Of a DNA stretch of 64,000 nucleotides, positions 37,738 through 46,395 are shown piece after piece. Origin of the DNA: Marinomonas sp. TW1 (GTDB taxonomy: Bacteria > Pseudomonadota > Gammaproteobacteria > Pseudomonadales > Marinomonadaceae). How positions within the stretch are numbered: the stretch's first letter is position 1; each line of letters begins with the position of its first letter. The notes below the pieces were generated by a model. The model saw nothing but the letters and a program-made list of their open reading frames with translations, was not told the DNA's origin and did no database searches. The DNA lies in NCBI RefSeq assembly GCF_001625355.1, contig NZ_JSEE01000001.1, positions 62,001-126,000 of the forward strand, read 5' to 3'. The translations under genes were made by a program, and so were the position numbers.

Positions 37738-39057
37738 CTAGCCGACAAATTGCTCTGCCCAAAAGGCGACAGGAGAGGCAATTAATATGGTCAATGCTGC
37801 TCGCTGATACCATACGATTAACATTTGTTTAATGTTGAGCGGAATGTCTGTCGACAAAATACAAGGAATGGAAGCGGAGAAGAATAGAATCGATGAAATC
37901 GATACCACGCCCACGACGAATTTCACCACAAAAACGCTTTTCGCCGCGATTAAAGCCGGCAAAAACATCTCAGCCAAACCGGTTGCGGAAGCGGACGCCA
38001 CCATCATAGGATCAGGCAATTGCGCAATCCATGCAAACGGATACAGCAAGTAACCCAACCACTCGAAAATCGGCGTGTATTTGGCCAACAACAACCCCAA
38101 TAAACCAACGGACATAATAGAAGGCAAAATACTCATTGCCATCACCATGCCTTCTTTCAAGTTTTTAAAAATGTTTTGACCAATATTATCCGCTTGCTTG
38201 GCCACCTCCACCCCTTCAATTAACGCTTGCTTAAAGCGTGAGTGTTGAAAATTTTCGGTTTCTCGATTGGCGGCGGTATCATCCATTCTACTAAGAGGAA
38301 AGATTCGTACGGTGATAGCGGTTACCACAAAGGTAATGATTAAGATCGCCCAGAAAAACACATTCCAAACCGACATCAACCCCAATGTTTTCGCGACAAT
38401 CACCATAAAAGTGGCTGATACAGTCGAAAAACCGGTTGCGATGATAGCGGCTTCTTTAGCCGAATATTGTCCGGATTTATAAACACGATTGGTGATTAAT
38501 AAACCAATCGAATAACTGCCCACAAAGGACGCTACCGCATCAATGGCAGATTTACCCGGGGTTTTAAACAACGGTTTCATAATAGGCTGCAGCAACACAC
38601 CGATAAATTCCAACAATCCGTAGCCAATTAAGAAAGCCAAAAATACCGCACCAATCGGCACAATAAGCCCCACAGGCACCACCAATTTGTCGAACAAAAA
38701 TGGCAACATGTCTTTCTCGAACAAGAAATCCGGCCCCATAGACAAAAACGCCATGAAAGCCGTCACCACACCCAGCAATTTCAATACAGACAACACCGTC
38801 TGTGTGGTAGACGTTCGCCAAGTCCCTTTAAAGAAAGGGTAAAGTCCACCAGCAATGACCGCAGCCAACGCGTAGAACTTAGCCAACTCTAGATGATGAC
38901 CACGTATCCAAGAGACGATGTGATCTAACGGAATGGTTTCTTTTCCTGCTATTTGGATAGGAACAAAAAAGAAGAACAAGCCAATAGCACTAAACACCAC
39001 CAACTTAATCAATGAGGACCAAGACAATTCTTTCGCTTTAAGATCGCTCGTATTCAT
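37738..39057 (-). CDS. yjiH: YjiH family membrane protein (nucleoside-recognition Gate domains)
   Basis: A 439-residue membrane protein with about 10 helices. The Gate-type segments GKSAIDAVASFVGSYSIGLL and ATGLAEMFLPALIAAKS identify the nucleoside-recognition family, and the whole matches YjiH. The transported molecule is not established. It stands alone; the 288 bases upstream show only A/T-rich sequence. Confidence 0.88.
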   Translation of the reverse strand: MNTSDLKAKELSWSSLIKLVVFSAIGLFFFFVPIQIAGKETIPLDHIVSWIRGHHLELAKFYALAAVIAGGLYPFFKGTWRTSTTQTVLSVLKLLGVVTAFMAFLSMGPDFLFEKDMLPFLFDKLVVPVGLIVPIGAVFLAFLIGYGLLEFIGVLLQPIMKPLFKTPGKSAIDAVASFVGSYSIGLLITNRVYKSGQYSAKEAAIIATGFSTVSATFMVIVAKTLGLMSVWNVFFWAILIITFVVTAITVRIFPLSRMDDTAANRETENFQHSRFKQALIEGVEVAKQADNIGQNIFKNLKEGMVMAMSILPSIMSVGLLGLLLAKYTPIFEWLGYLLYPFAWIAQLPDPMMVASASATGLAEMFLPALIAAKSVFVVKFVVGVVSISSILFFSASIPCILSTDIPLNIKQMLIVWYQRAALTILIASPVAFWAEQFVG

Positions 39058-39345
39058 AACGGATTTCCTTTAAAAGTGATCGTTCACATCAAGAAAAGCA
39101 ACAAACATACCAATTTGTATATACAACTAAAAAAGGTAGTTTTTTGCCTTATGTCTTAATCTTACGATCGTATTTATTTTTGTTTTTGACTTTCAATTTG
39201 GTTTTTAACACAGATCAAGCGCATCAATAAAGGGCAAAAAGACAAATCCGCACTATTTTCTACCTTTACTAAGCTTAAGGTAATGACAGAACCCTATGAG
39301 TAGAAGATCAGATAGAAATTTAGAAAGGAAGTTAATGTATATACA

Positions 39346-40467
39346 TTAAGATTCAAATTTTTGAATTATTTCCCGATAACCTGCCAGCACGTTTTCTAGG
39401 CAAAAACGTGTTACTGAAGGTGGTTTAATCGGATATTGAGCATAGGATTGTATTAGCTTAGTCGCACTACTGGCCTCTTTTTCAAGATCATTAAGATGAC
39501 TTTGATACAAACATTCCTCATCAAATAACTCAGGATACACTTGGCGATTAGGCAAAACAGGAACACAACCGACGGCCACGGCTTCCAGTACAGATAGCCC
39601 TTGAAATTCGTGTAAAGCGGTGGAGAGAAAAAGGTCTGATGACGCCAAGATAGCAAAGTATTGATCTCGACTTTCGGCGTAACCAAACTGAGTAATACGA
39701 TGTGAAAACTGAAGCTTAATCTGTGAAAACACCTCTGGCACAGTCCGAAACTGCTCCCCCATGATGGCTATTTCATATTCCAGATCCGTTGCTTCCAATG
39801 CTTGTAGAATTGCAAACAACCGCTCAGGGCCTTTATCAAATTCCCAACGCGCTGACCAAGCTATTTTGAGCTTACTAGCCTCTATTGAAATGTCAGCTTG
39901 GCGATCTACACCAAACGACCTTTGCAGCAGAGTGCGACTCGGCCACTCAATTGGCACTGGTATGACCTGTGAATTCGTTTCTGTCGTCATCAACCAATCT
40001 GGTGACACATAGTCCGGCAGTTTCTTCAGCAGCGCCTTCGCTCCCTGAAAAAAAGACGTTTGATTGAAGGCACTATTAAACACACAAAGATCCGCGGCCA
40101 AAGCACTGTACAAGGTCACCATTTGCATCTCGATCAAACCTTGCTGGTTATCACCCGCTGGATAAGCAAACTGATTTTCATGGAAATAAAGAATCCAAGG
40201 AATGTTTTGCAGATCAGGACAAAAGGCCTTTAGCCCGACACAATCGGTCATGGAGGTCGCAATGACCAAATCATACGGCTTTTGCAATGCGTCTTTAAAC
40301 TTGGGATCGAAAGCGAAACTCATGGCATTACCACGGATACGCCAAGCAAAGTGACGAGCCGGCAGCGAGATATATTGCCAATCATGTTGCTCTAAGCCAC
40401 TCATTAACGCATTGGCCCAAGCTTTATGACTGTTTGCTTCGTAAGCACTGATGATTAAAATTCGCAC
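39346..40467 (-). CDS. tRNA-queuosine alpha-mannosyltransferase-like glycosyltransferase (DUF3524/QTMAN)
   Basis: A 373-residue GT-B glycosyltransferase. The N-terminal domain has the DUF3524 pattern SLPARHFAWRIRGNAMSFAF, shared with human GTDC1/QTMAN, which mannosylates queuosine in tRNA-Asp. The C-terminal domain has AWSARWEFDKGPERLF and the nucleotide-sugar motif STALHEFQGLSVLEAVA. The substrate in bacteria is not proven by the sequence. It is divergent from the dienelactone hydrolase gene. Confidence 0.82.
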   Translation of the reverse strand: MRILIISAYEANSHKAWANALMSGLEQHDWQYISLPARHFAWRIRGNAMSFAFDPKFKDALQKPYDLVIATSMTDCVGLKAFCPDLQNIPWILYFHENQFAYPAGDNQQGLIEMQMVTLYSALAADLCVFNSAFNQTSFFQGAKALLKKLPDYVSPDWLMTTETNSQVIPVPIEWPSRTLLQRSFGVDRQADISIEASKLKIAWSARWEFDKGPERLFAILQALEATDLEYEIAIMGEQFRTVPEVFSQIKLQFSHRITQFGYAESRDQYFAILASSDLFLSTALHEFQGLSVLEAVAVGCVPVLPNRQVYPELFDEECLYQSHLNDLEKEASSATKLIQSYAQYPIKPPSVTRFCLENVLAGYREIIQKFES

Positions 40468-40589
40468 AACGGGACCATTATTTACTCAGTTAAAAGAAAA
40501 CACTGAGCAAGACAGCACGCTTTGCATCTAGCTCAATGAAGTCTGGTCGCTTATCATGTAAGAAAGCAACAACGCCTTTAAGGACTCAC

Positions 40590-41336
40590 ATGATCATTCA
40601 GCGCCACGACCAAGATATTACCACGCCGACCGGTACAATGCGTTGTACTGTCTATCGCCCTCAAGCGGAAGGTCGCTTTCCTTGTGTCTTTTTTTATTCT
40701 GAAATTTTCCAACAAACAGCCCCCATTGCTCGCTCCGCCGCCATCATAGCCGGACACGGCTTTGTCGTCATCGTACCGGAGGTGTTCCATGAACTGAATC
40801 CGATCGGCACTGTGCTTGGTTACGATGACGAAGGTAAAGACAAAGGCAATAACGATAAATTCACTAAGCCTCTGGAATCACACGACTCTGACACTGTCGC
40901 CATGCTAACTTACTTTGAACAACAAGATTATTGCAGCGGTCAATTTGGCAGCATGGGGGTGTGTCTAGGTGGCCACTTAGCGTATCGAGCGGCTTTAAAC
41001 CCTCGTATCCAAGCGGCTTTTTGTCTGTACGCCACCGACATTCATTCCAACACCATTCCCTGCCAAGAAGGCAACGACTCCTTTACCCGTACGAACGAAA
41101 TACAGGCCGAATTAGTCATGGTTTGGGGGAAACAAGACCCGCATGTGCCCACCGAGGGTCGCAAGAAAATTTATCAGCAATTGATCGACACAGACCGATT
41201 ATTCACTTGGTACGAAGTCAATGGTCAACATGCCTTTATGCGCGACGAAGGAGATCGATACGATCCGGCATTGGCTCTAGAATATTATGGTAAAGCTGTG
41301 GCGCTATTTCAGCGCGCCTTAAATAAAGCGGTATAA
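40590..41336 (+). CDS. Dienelactone hydrolase family protein
   Basis: A 248-residue alpha/beta hydrolase. The nucleophile is the cysteine in GSMGVCLGGHLAYR, with D in VWGKQDPHVP and H in NGQHAFMRD, the Cys-Asp-His triad of this family. The ATG at 40590 follows AAGGA; the longer frame from 40536 lacks a ribosome site. The true substrate is unknown. Confidence 0.92.
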   Translation: MIIQRHDQDITTPTGTMRCTVYRPQAEGRFPCVFFYSEIFQQTAPIARSAAIIAGHGFVVIVPEVFHELNPIGTVLGYDDEGKDKGNNDKFTKPLESHDSDTVAMLTYFEQQDYCSGQFGSMGVCLGGHLAYRAALNPRIQAAFCLYATDIHSNTIPCQEGNDSFTRTNEIQAELVMVWGKQDPHVPTEGRKKIYQQLIDTDRLFTWYEVNGQHAFMRDEGDRYDPALALEYYGKAVALFQRALNKAV

Positions 41337-41345
41337 CAGAAAGGA

Positions 41346-41370
41346 CGTGGTGAGCTTATTGCTCGCCACG
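41346..41370. terminator. Hairpin between the hydrolase gene and yaeQ
   Basis: CGTGG-T-GAGC pairs with GCTC-G-CCACG (one wobble) around TTATT. It spans the yaeQ stop. No T tract, so it is a weak candidate. Confidence 0.35.
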
Positions 41371-41910
41371 CCATGTTGGTGTTAACGCACATTCCCCAAG
41401 CTCACCAGAAACCCACATCTCACCATCCTGAATGGTCACATTTAATTGCATTGAACGCGCACATATTTTGGCCAGCTCTAGCACTTGATGCTCAGGAAAT
41501 TGCAACACACGTAGGTTATCAAAGCGGCTGTTTTTGCCTCGATTTTGCTCCCACCAAATGTCTGATTTGTCATTGTAATTCACCACCACAACCTGCTGAG
41601 CACGACCGCAAGCTTTACGTAAACGCTTTTCATCAGGCTGACCCAATTCCACCCAAAGCAAAATTTCATCGGAAAAATTTTTCTGCCACAAATCAGGCTC
41701 TTCTTCTGTGCTGATGCCTTTGGTAAAACTTAATTGCTCATCGCCCTCTTTTTCATCGGCCAACAAGGCAAAAGCAGCGAGTCGAACCATCATCCGCTCT
41801 TCGGTTTCAGACGGATGCAATGCCAAGGTTAAGTCATATCCTTGATAATGATGTCTATCCATATCAGACACCTGTACCGAGGCTTTATATACCGTTGCTT
41901 TAATCGCCAT
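41356..41910 (-). CDS. yaeQ: YaeQ family protein
   Basis: A 184-residue protein with the YaeQ fold, related to PD-(D/E)xK nucleases. Family segments are ALHPSETEERMMVRLAAFAL and EEPDLW, LLWVELGQPDEKRLRKAC. In E. coli it was proposed to compensate for loss of RfaH but a biochemical role is unknown. It stands alone. Confidence 0.93.
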   Translation of the reverse strand: MAIKATVYKASVQVSDMDRHHYQGYDLTLALHPSETEERMMVRLAAFALLADEKEGDEQLSFTKGISTEEEPDLWQKNFSDEILLWVELGQPDEKRLRKACGRAQQVVVVNYNDKSDIWWEQNRGKNSRFDNLRVLQFPEHQVLELAKICARSMQLNVTIQDGEMWVSGELGECALTPTWRGEQ

Positions 41911-42107
41911 AATTACTTCTCAAATAGGAACAGGAAAAATTGCGGTGCATTGTACAGTAAAAATGCTAACCACACCTTTTTATCGCAAAAAGATAAAATA
42001 CGTTATTTCGATATAATGGTTTGACATAAGGTAAATAATAGGGCTCAATCAAGAGGCTCAACGAGCAAAATTACCAAAATGGACCAACAGATATCAGGAG
42101 AAGCAAG

Positions 42108-42209
42108 ATGACCACACTTATTGTGAATATTCACCGAACTTCTTCTATGGCAACTTGTAATAAACAAGTTCGATCAACCTCAATCTGTTCGCGTTCAATG
42201 TCTGTGTAA
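42108..42209 (+). CDS. Small ORF of 33 residues upstream of the DUF1127 gene
   Basis: Reads MTTLIVNIHRTSSMATCNKQ and then a serine- and arginine-rich end. AGGAGAAGCAAG directly before the ATG is a strong ribosome site, and a TATAAT lies at 42012-42017. The hairpin TGACCGCG-N7-CGCGGTCA (42221-42243) separates it from the next gene. It may be a leader peptide or a small protein; no family recognised. Confidence 0.5.
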   Translation: MTTLIVNIHRTSSMATCNKQVRSTSICSRSMSV

Positions 42210-42300
42210 TTTTACCTCATTGACCGCGGAATTTACGCGGTCATTCCTACTAAAAACCTCGTAAGTTCCGCCTTAAATTTCATTATTTTGGAGAAAACTT

Positions 42301-42516
42301 ATGAGTATCATTGCCTTATTCAACGCCGCTAAAGACTACTTCGAAGCTCGTCGTACAAACCAAGTATTCCGTCATCTAGATGACCATTACTTAAAAGACA
42401 TTGGTTTTTATCGCGATAATGGCCGTATTCGCCCTATTACTGGTGCAAGCCATGATGAAAATGAATTGCAGCAAAAAAACATCATACCGCCGGGAGAACA
42501 ACCGAGCGACAGCTAG
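42301..42516 (+). CDS. DUF1127 family small protein
   Basis: A 71-residue basic protein with the DUF1127 pattern RHLDDHYLKDIGFYRD. Small members elsewhere act in RNA or phosphate metabolism and motility; function here is unknown. GGAG precedes the ATG. Confidence 0.85.
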   Translation: MSIIALFNAAKDYFEARRTNQVFRHLDDHYLKDIGFYRDNGRIRPITGASHDENELQQKNIIPPGEQPSDS

Positions 42517-42520
42517 TCAG

Positions 42521-42612
42521 ACCGTCGCATTAGAATGATCTGATGCGACGGTAAACACCAAGCCATGACGGCATAAAACGCCTTTCCCTCAACGCAGCGA
42601 AAGGCGTTTTTA
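42521..42612 (+). terminator. Hairpin and terminator after the DUF1127 gene
   Basis: ACCGTCGCAT pairs with ATGCGACGGT (42521-42552, no T tract). Then AAAACGCCTTTC pairs with GAAAGGCGTTTT (42575-42610) and TATT, a good terminator. It overlaps the convergent cro2 stop by a few bases. Confidence 0.85.
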
Positions 42613-42816
42613 TTGATTCCGCCTTTCATGGTCAATTAATAACTCAGTCTCACTCACTTCTCCCTTCGTGGCCAACGCGGTTAAGCGGATATACTTTGCC
42701 GGACACCTGTGATGAACGTGTAGCCAATTCCAGACATGAGATTGCTTAACGCCTAATATTTTAGCCAACCCAGTCTGACTCCCGACGACTTCGATTGCTT
42801 TTTCTATTGCTGACAT
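42610..42816 (-). CDS. Cro/YdaS-like helix-turn-helix repressor, module 2
   Basis: A 68-residue protein with GSQTGLAKILGVKQSHVWNW as helix-turn-helix, typical of YdaS/Cro-like phage regulators, and PAKYIRLTALATKGEVS. AAGGAGGT lies before the ATG. A promoter TTGACA (42869-42874), 17 bases, TTAGAT (42846-42851) on the minus strand drives it. Divergent from cI2. Confidence 0.85.
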   Translation of the reverse strand: MSAIEKAIEVVGSQTGLAKILGVKQSHVWNWLHVHHRCPAKYIRLTALATKGEVSETELLIDHERRNQ

Positions 42817-42834
42817 ACTACCTCCTTATATACA

Positions 42835-42886
42835 ACCTTTGCTGTATCTAAAAACAACTTATATTGTTTGTCAAATACAGATAAAG
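42835..42886. promoter_or_regulatory. Cro2/CI2 divergent promoter and operators
   Basis: The perfect palindrome AAACAActtataTTGTTT lies in the spacer of the cro2 promoter. The half-sites CTGTAT (42842-42847) and ATACAG (42875-42880) flank it. The segment 42862-42886 read on the minus strand resembles the csrA2 promoter. CTGT-N8-ACAA at 42842-42857 is one base off a LexA box. A TTGTCA on the plus strand may serve cI2, whose transcript could be leaderless. Confidence 0.6.
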
Positions 42887-42902
42887 TTGTAACTATCATC
42901 AG

Positions 42903-43523
42903 ATGAGTATTTCAAAGCGCGTAAAAGAAAAACGAATGGAGTTGGCACTCACTCAAGTAGAGTTAGCCAAACGTGTTGGCATTACACAGCAATCATTGCA
43001 GAAAATCGAAGATGGTCGAACGCAAAACCCGCGTAAGTTACTGTCCCTTGCCAAACAACTTCATTGTGATCCAGAGTGGCTGCTATCAGGCCATGTTGAC
43101 GAGATCCGTGAAAAGCAAACCCAGTATCAACAAACGACTGCGCAAATGCGTCCGCTGTTAAATCAAGACACACTGTTTGGCAAACAAGACCCGACAACTG
43201 AAAAAAGCATGCTCGAAGCCCCAAGCAATGTATCACCGAACGCGTTTTGGTTTAAGGTAACTGGCGACAGTATGAGTAGCTTGTCTGGCTTAAGCATTCC
43301 TGAAAACTACCTCATTTTAGTTGAACCAGAAACCCAACCAACACATGGTGACCTAGTACTGGTCAAATTGCATACCTCACAAGACATTACGTTTAAGCAA
43401 CTGGTCATGGATGCTGGAAATCGCTATTTAAAGCCCCTTAATGCCAGCTACCTTCCTGTGCAACTGGGCGCTGACATGGAAATTATCGGTGTGGCAACCG
43501 AAGCCAAACGACCACTTCGCTAA
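42903..43523 (+). CDS. CI-like repressor with S24 peptidase domain, module 2
   Basis: A 206-residue repressor: HTH_3 at about 15-40 (LTQVELAKRVGITQQSLQKI), then a LexA-like C-terminal domain with S123 in GDSMSS and K165 in DITFKQL. As in CI1, the linker has no Ala-Gly or Cys-Gly cleavage pair. The C-terminal halves share FKVTGDSM-type, TFKxL and YLKPLN segments, so CI1 and CI2 are related while their HTH parts differ. Confidence 0.9.
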   Translation: MSISKRVKEKRMELALTQVELAKRVGITQQSLQKIEDGRTQNPRKLLSLAKQLHCDPEWLLSGHVDEIREKQTQYQQTTAQMRPLLNQDTLFGKQDPTTEKSMLEAPSNVSPNAFWFKVTGDSMSSLSGLSIPENYLILVEPETQPTHGDLVLVKLHTSQDITFKQLVMDAGNRYLKPLNASYLPVQLGADMEIIGVATEAKRPLR

Positions 43524-43563
43524 GCCTCTATGAGAATGAACAAAAATAAACAACAAAAACTGT

Positions 43564-43602
43564 TGACCAAAATACAGCTTTAACTGTATTTTTAAACAGT
43601 AC
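43564..43602 (+). promoter_or_regulatory. csrA2 promoter with LexA box and CI2/Cro2-type operator
   Basis: TTGACC (43564-43569), 16 bases, TGTATT (43586-43591). AAATACAG and CTGTATTT with 6 bases between form a perfect 8-bp inverted repeat (43571-43592). Overlapping it is a perfect LexA box CTGTATTTTTAAACAG (43585-43600). Segment 43579-43602 resembles the cro2-cI2 control region. Confidence 0.75.
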
Positions 43603-43624
43603 TCATAAATAAAGGAATATCATT

Positions 43625-43828
43625 ATGCTCGTAGTCACTCGACGTCCAGGTGAAACCATTAATATTGGCGACGATATGGAAGTCACCGTACTCGGCGTAC
43701 AAGGCAACTATGTCCGAATTGGGGTCAAAGCGCCGCGCAAAATCAGCGTGCACCGTCACGAAATTTATAAGCGTATACAAGCCGATAAAGCGAAGGAACA
43801 TGCGATCAAGTCGAGCAGCATGACCTAA
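43625..43828 (+). CDS. csrA: CsrA/RsmA family RNA-binding regulator, module 2
   Basis: A 67-residue CsrA homolog starting [17 protein letters not shown]. The RNA-contact segment is [15 protein letters not shown]: the arginine is kept, while the usual HREE is HRHE. The tail AIKSSSMT differs from csrA1. AAAGGA before the ATG is both ribosome site and potential CsrA target. Expression appears to be under a LexA box and the module's own operator. Confidence 0.93.
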   Translation: MLVVTRRPGETINIGDDMEVTVLGVQGNYVRIGVKAPRKISVHRHEIYKRIQADKAKEHAIKSSSMT

Positions 43829-43881
43829 TTTTCTGAAACGTCCAATTGCAGTCAGTAATGAGTTTGGTTTATCACTTTTCT

Positions 43882-43917
43882 ACCACTAAACAAGATAATT
43901 GAACCTCGTTTAGTGGT
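43882..43917 (+). terminator. Hairpin after csrA2
   Basis: ACCACTAAAC pairs with GTTTAGTGGT around 16 bases, 53 bases after the stop; T tract weak (TGTTAAG). Confidence 0.4.
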
Positions 43918-44053
43918 TGTTAAGCGGATTAACCCTTTGCCGCGCAGATCATTTGGTCAGCTCGAAACACATTTGCAAGAGCAACAACATGACGGGGACT
44001 TATTCGTATGTTCCCTTGTCTTCCCCGCCTTTTTATAGAGGCTTGATATTGAA

Positions 44054-45769
44054 TCACAATGGACTATTCGAATTATTCCAGTACTTTCCTTTTTCTGTTT
44101 TCCCAATCCCTGGATTTAAGCTGTTCGTCGGGTCGCTCTCTTGATAAAACTTTTTAAGTGGTTCTTTAGCTTTATACAACTGACCTACATTATGTTCAGC
44201 GGGATACTCCGCCCCTTTTTGGTCTAAAAAGGCCAACAACTGCGCCTTCACTTTTTCCGCATCGACCCCTTTTTTAAGGAAATAATCTTGATGCATAACG
44301 TGACACATGAAATGCCCCGTGTATAACTTTGTCTCGATCAAATTATCGATTTCAGGTGGCAATGTTTCAAACCAATCGGTTTCATTACGACGCAATGCAA
44401 TATCAAGGGACAACAATTCCCCAAAGGTCGGATTTAACGCATAATAACGTTTCGAAGCGCCACCTGCGACAAAGCGATTCAAGAACGCACGCTTCCCTTC
44501 GTCATCGGAGCACTCGAAATACTCCCCCTCATGCTGATCAAAGAACTGACTAAGGTATTCTTTCGCTTCCTCTATCCCTTCATCAGACATTTGCAGCATT
44601 AAGTGATGCTCATATTCATCACGATAAACACGCATCTTCTTCGGGATATGATCTGGGAAGAGCCCAGCAATCGCTTGCAGCATTTTATCGGACAAGTTGT
44701 CTGGCAACATCGGCAGCTTATTGAAAAAGCGATCGACTTTATTTTTCAGTGAAAATAGCTTGGGCATATTTTCACTGCCCAACTTTTGAATAACGATAAA
44801 GGAGTCTTTGCCATACTTTTCACAAACGTCAAAATAACTACGATGAACATACTCCCCCGCAACGGGAAGATGCTTAAAACCGCTTAAAATATCTCGTCTT
44901 AAACTCGTGAGTGTATCGGTGTTATTGACGCCGATATAAAATACCTTTTCTTTCTTCACTTTAGGGAAGGTATCCAAACGAACGGCAAACACAATAAGCT
45001 TACCGGCACAGCCCGAAGTCTCGTATAATCGACGGCTGTCATTGTTAAAACGCGACGGCGTATCGGCATCGACATCTCGTACACGCTCTTGATACTCTTG
45101 GTCACTGGCCAAGCGCTCAGGATATTCTATATCGCTTTCTGTATAACGCCTGTTTTCTAACTTACTCAGTATCTCTTCTGGTTCCTCACCCAATTCAATG
45201 CCTAGATGATTCACTAAGGTTAGCTGCTGATTTTCATCAATACGGGCATACAAAGCTAATTCCGTATAAGCTGGGCCGCGTTGAAGCAAAGCGCCTCCCG
45301 AGTTATTGCAAACGCCGCCCACAATCGATGCTCCAATACACGAAGATCCGATAACAGAATGCGGTTCGCGATCATATTCTTCCAACGCTTTCTCTAATTC
45401 ATATAAACGACTGCCTGGAAAGGAGACAACCTGCTTTCCCTCATTAATTAAATGCAGGGACTGTAACTGAATGGTGCTAATAATCACCACATCTCGATCA
45501 TACTCTCCGTTCGGTGTTGATCCACCGGTTAAACCCGTATTCGCAGCTTGCATGATCATAATCACATCAGCCTCAACACAGATTTTTGCAACACGCCAAA
45601 GCTCGATGAGCGTGCTAGGGGTAATAACCGCTAAGACTTTTCCGTTTCCAAAACGAAAACCGGTCGCATAAGCCGCCGATTTTTTGGCATCGGTAATAAC
45701 GTTTTTATCACCGACAATTCTTCGCTGATTGACTAAAAAATCCTTTGAATCAAAACTCATCTTTTTCAT
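44054..45769 (-). CDS. dld: Quinone-dependent D-lactate dehydrogenase Dld
   Basis: A peripheral-membrane FAD enzyme that oxidises D-lactate to pyruvate and reduces quinone. About 571 residues from the ATG at 45769. It has the FAD-binding MQAANTGLTGGSTPNG, REPHSVIGSSCIGAS, GGVCNNSGGALLQRGPAYTE and the C-terminal YPAEHNVGQLYKA, closely like E. coli Dld throughout. Starts at 45760 and further upstream to 45811 are possible. Stands alone between module 2 and the defence cluster. Confidence 0.95.
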   Translation of the reverse strand: MKKMSFDSKDFLVNQRRIVGDKNVITDAKKSAAYATGFRFGNGKVLAVITPSTLIELWRVAKICVEADVIMIMQAANTGLTGGSTPNGEYDRDVVIISTIQLQSLHLINEGKQVVSFPGSRLYELEKALEEYDREPHSVIGSSCIGASIVGGVCNNSGGALLQRGPAYTELALYARIDENQQLTLVNHLGIELGEEPEEILSKLENRRYTESDIEYPERLASDQEYQERVRDVDADTPSRFNNDSRRLYETSGCAGKLIVFAVRLDTFPKVKKEKVFYIGVNNTDTLTSLRRDILSGFKHLPVAGEYVHRSYFDVCEKYGKDSFIVIQKLGSENMPKLFSLKNKVDRFFNKLPMLPDNLSDKMLQAIAGLFPDHIPKKMRVYRDEYEHHLMLQMSDEGIEEAKEYLSQFFDQHEGEYFECSDDEGKRAFLNRFVAGGASKRYYALNPTFGELLSLDIALRRNETDWFETLPPEIDNLIETKLYTGHFMCHVMHQDYFLKKGVDAEKVKAQLLAFLDQKGAEYPAEHNVGQLYKAKEPLKKFYQESDPTNSLNPGIGKTEKGKYWNNSNSPL

Positions 45770-46085
45770 TGGGCTGCCCATATATAAACGCGAGATTTCA
45801 TGGAAAAACAAAAGTAAGGAACCAACTATCCGTATATTCTAAATATTTTGTTGGTGATAACAGTATGTCAATGGATGCGGTAAGAATAATGCAGCGCCTT
45901 ATTGGATACAAGGCAATCACAAGAACCAGAAAGTGATTGGAAATCAACGTAAAAGCGAAGCCAATATCAGTCAATCTTTGGCCGCTTCAAACGGCCTCAG
46001 AAATAAGTGGTGATCGAAGAATGGCCTCGTCATACCATGGGACAAGTTCAAACGAACCTACTTTGTGAGTAGTTCGGCGATCTAG

Positions 46086-46319
46086 TTACTGCCTAAGATC
46101 ACTAGCAATAACAGGAATCGCAACTTCATCGCCTTTTGCTATTGAATATGAGAATAAGTCCCTGTCATGAGACAAAACTATTTTAAGCCTTCGAGTCTTA
46201 ACCACGTTCTTGCTCACACTAGCATCATAAACTTCAAGTACTGTGGTATGGACTATCTTGCCAATATGCTCAATATTGGACAGCGAAATTTGCCTAGAAT
46301 AATAGATAGTTATCCGCAC
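46086..46319 (-). CDS. Doubtful ORF in the region between dld and the defence genes
   Basis: A 77-codon frame, MRITIYYSRQISLSNIEHIG at its start, with no family resemblance I can see and no ribosome site. The stretch 45812-46380 otherwise holds only short frames (for example one ending GYKAITRTRK at 45936) and a GGCCG/CGGCC repeat near 45980. It looks like decayed sequence at the edge of an acquired region. Confidence 0.2.
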   Translation of the reverse strand: MRITIYYSRQISLSNIEHIGKIVHTTVLEVYDASVSKNVVKTRRLKIVLSHDRDLFSYSIAKGDEVAIPVIASDLRQ

Positions 46320-46395
46320 GCTGAAACCGGTGGACTTGTTCGCACCTTCCTTAGTACCCTGTGGCTAATGCCCTAATTTTAAAAGGGAGTTCTTT

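Noticed and set aside
46167..46376. 69-codon plus-strand frame between dld and DUF6161
   Set aside because: No ribosome site, no family resemblance, and it overlaps another doubtful frame antisense.
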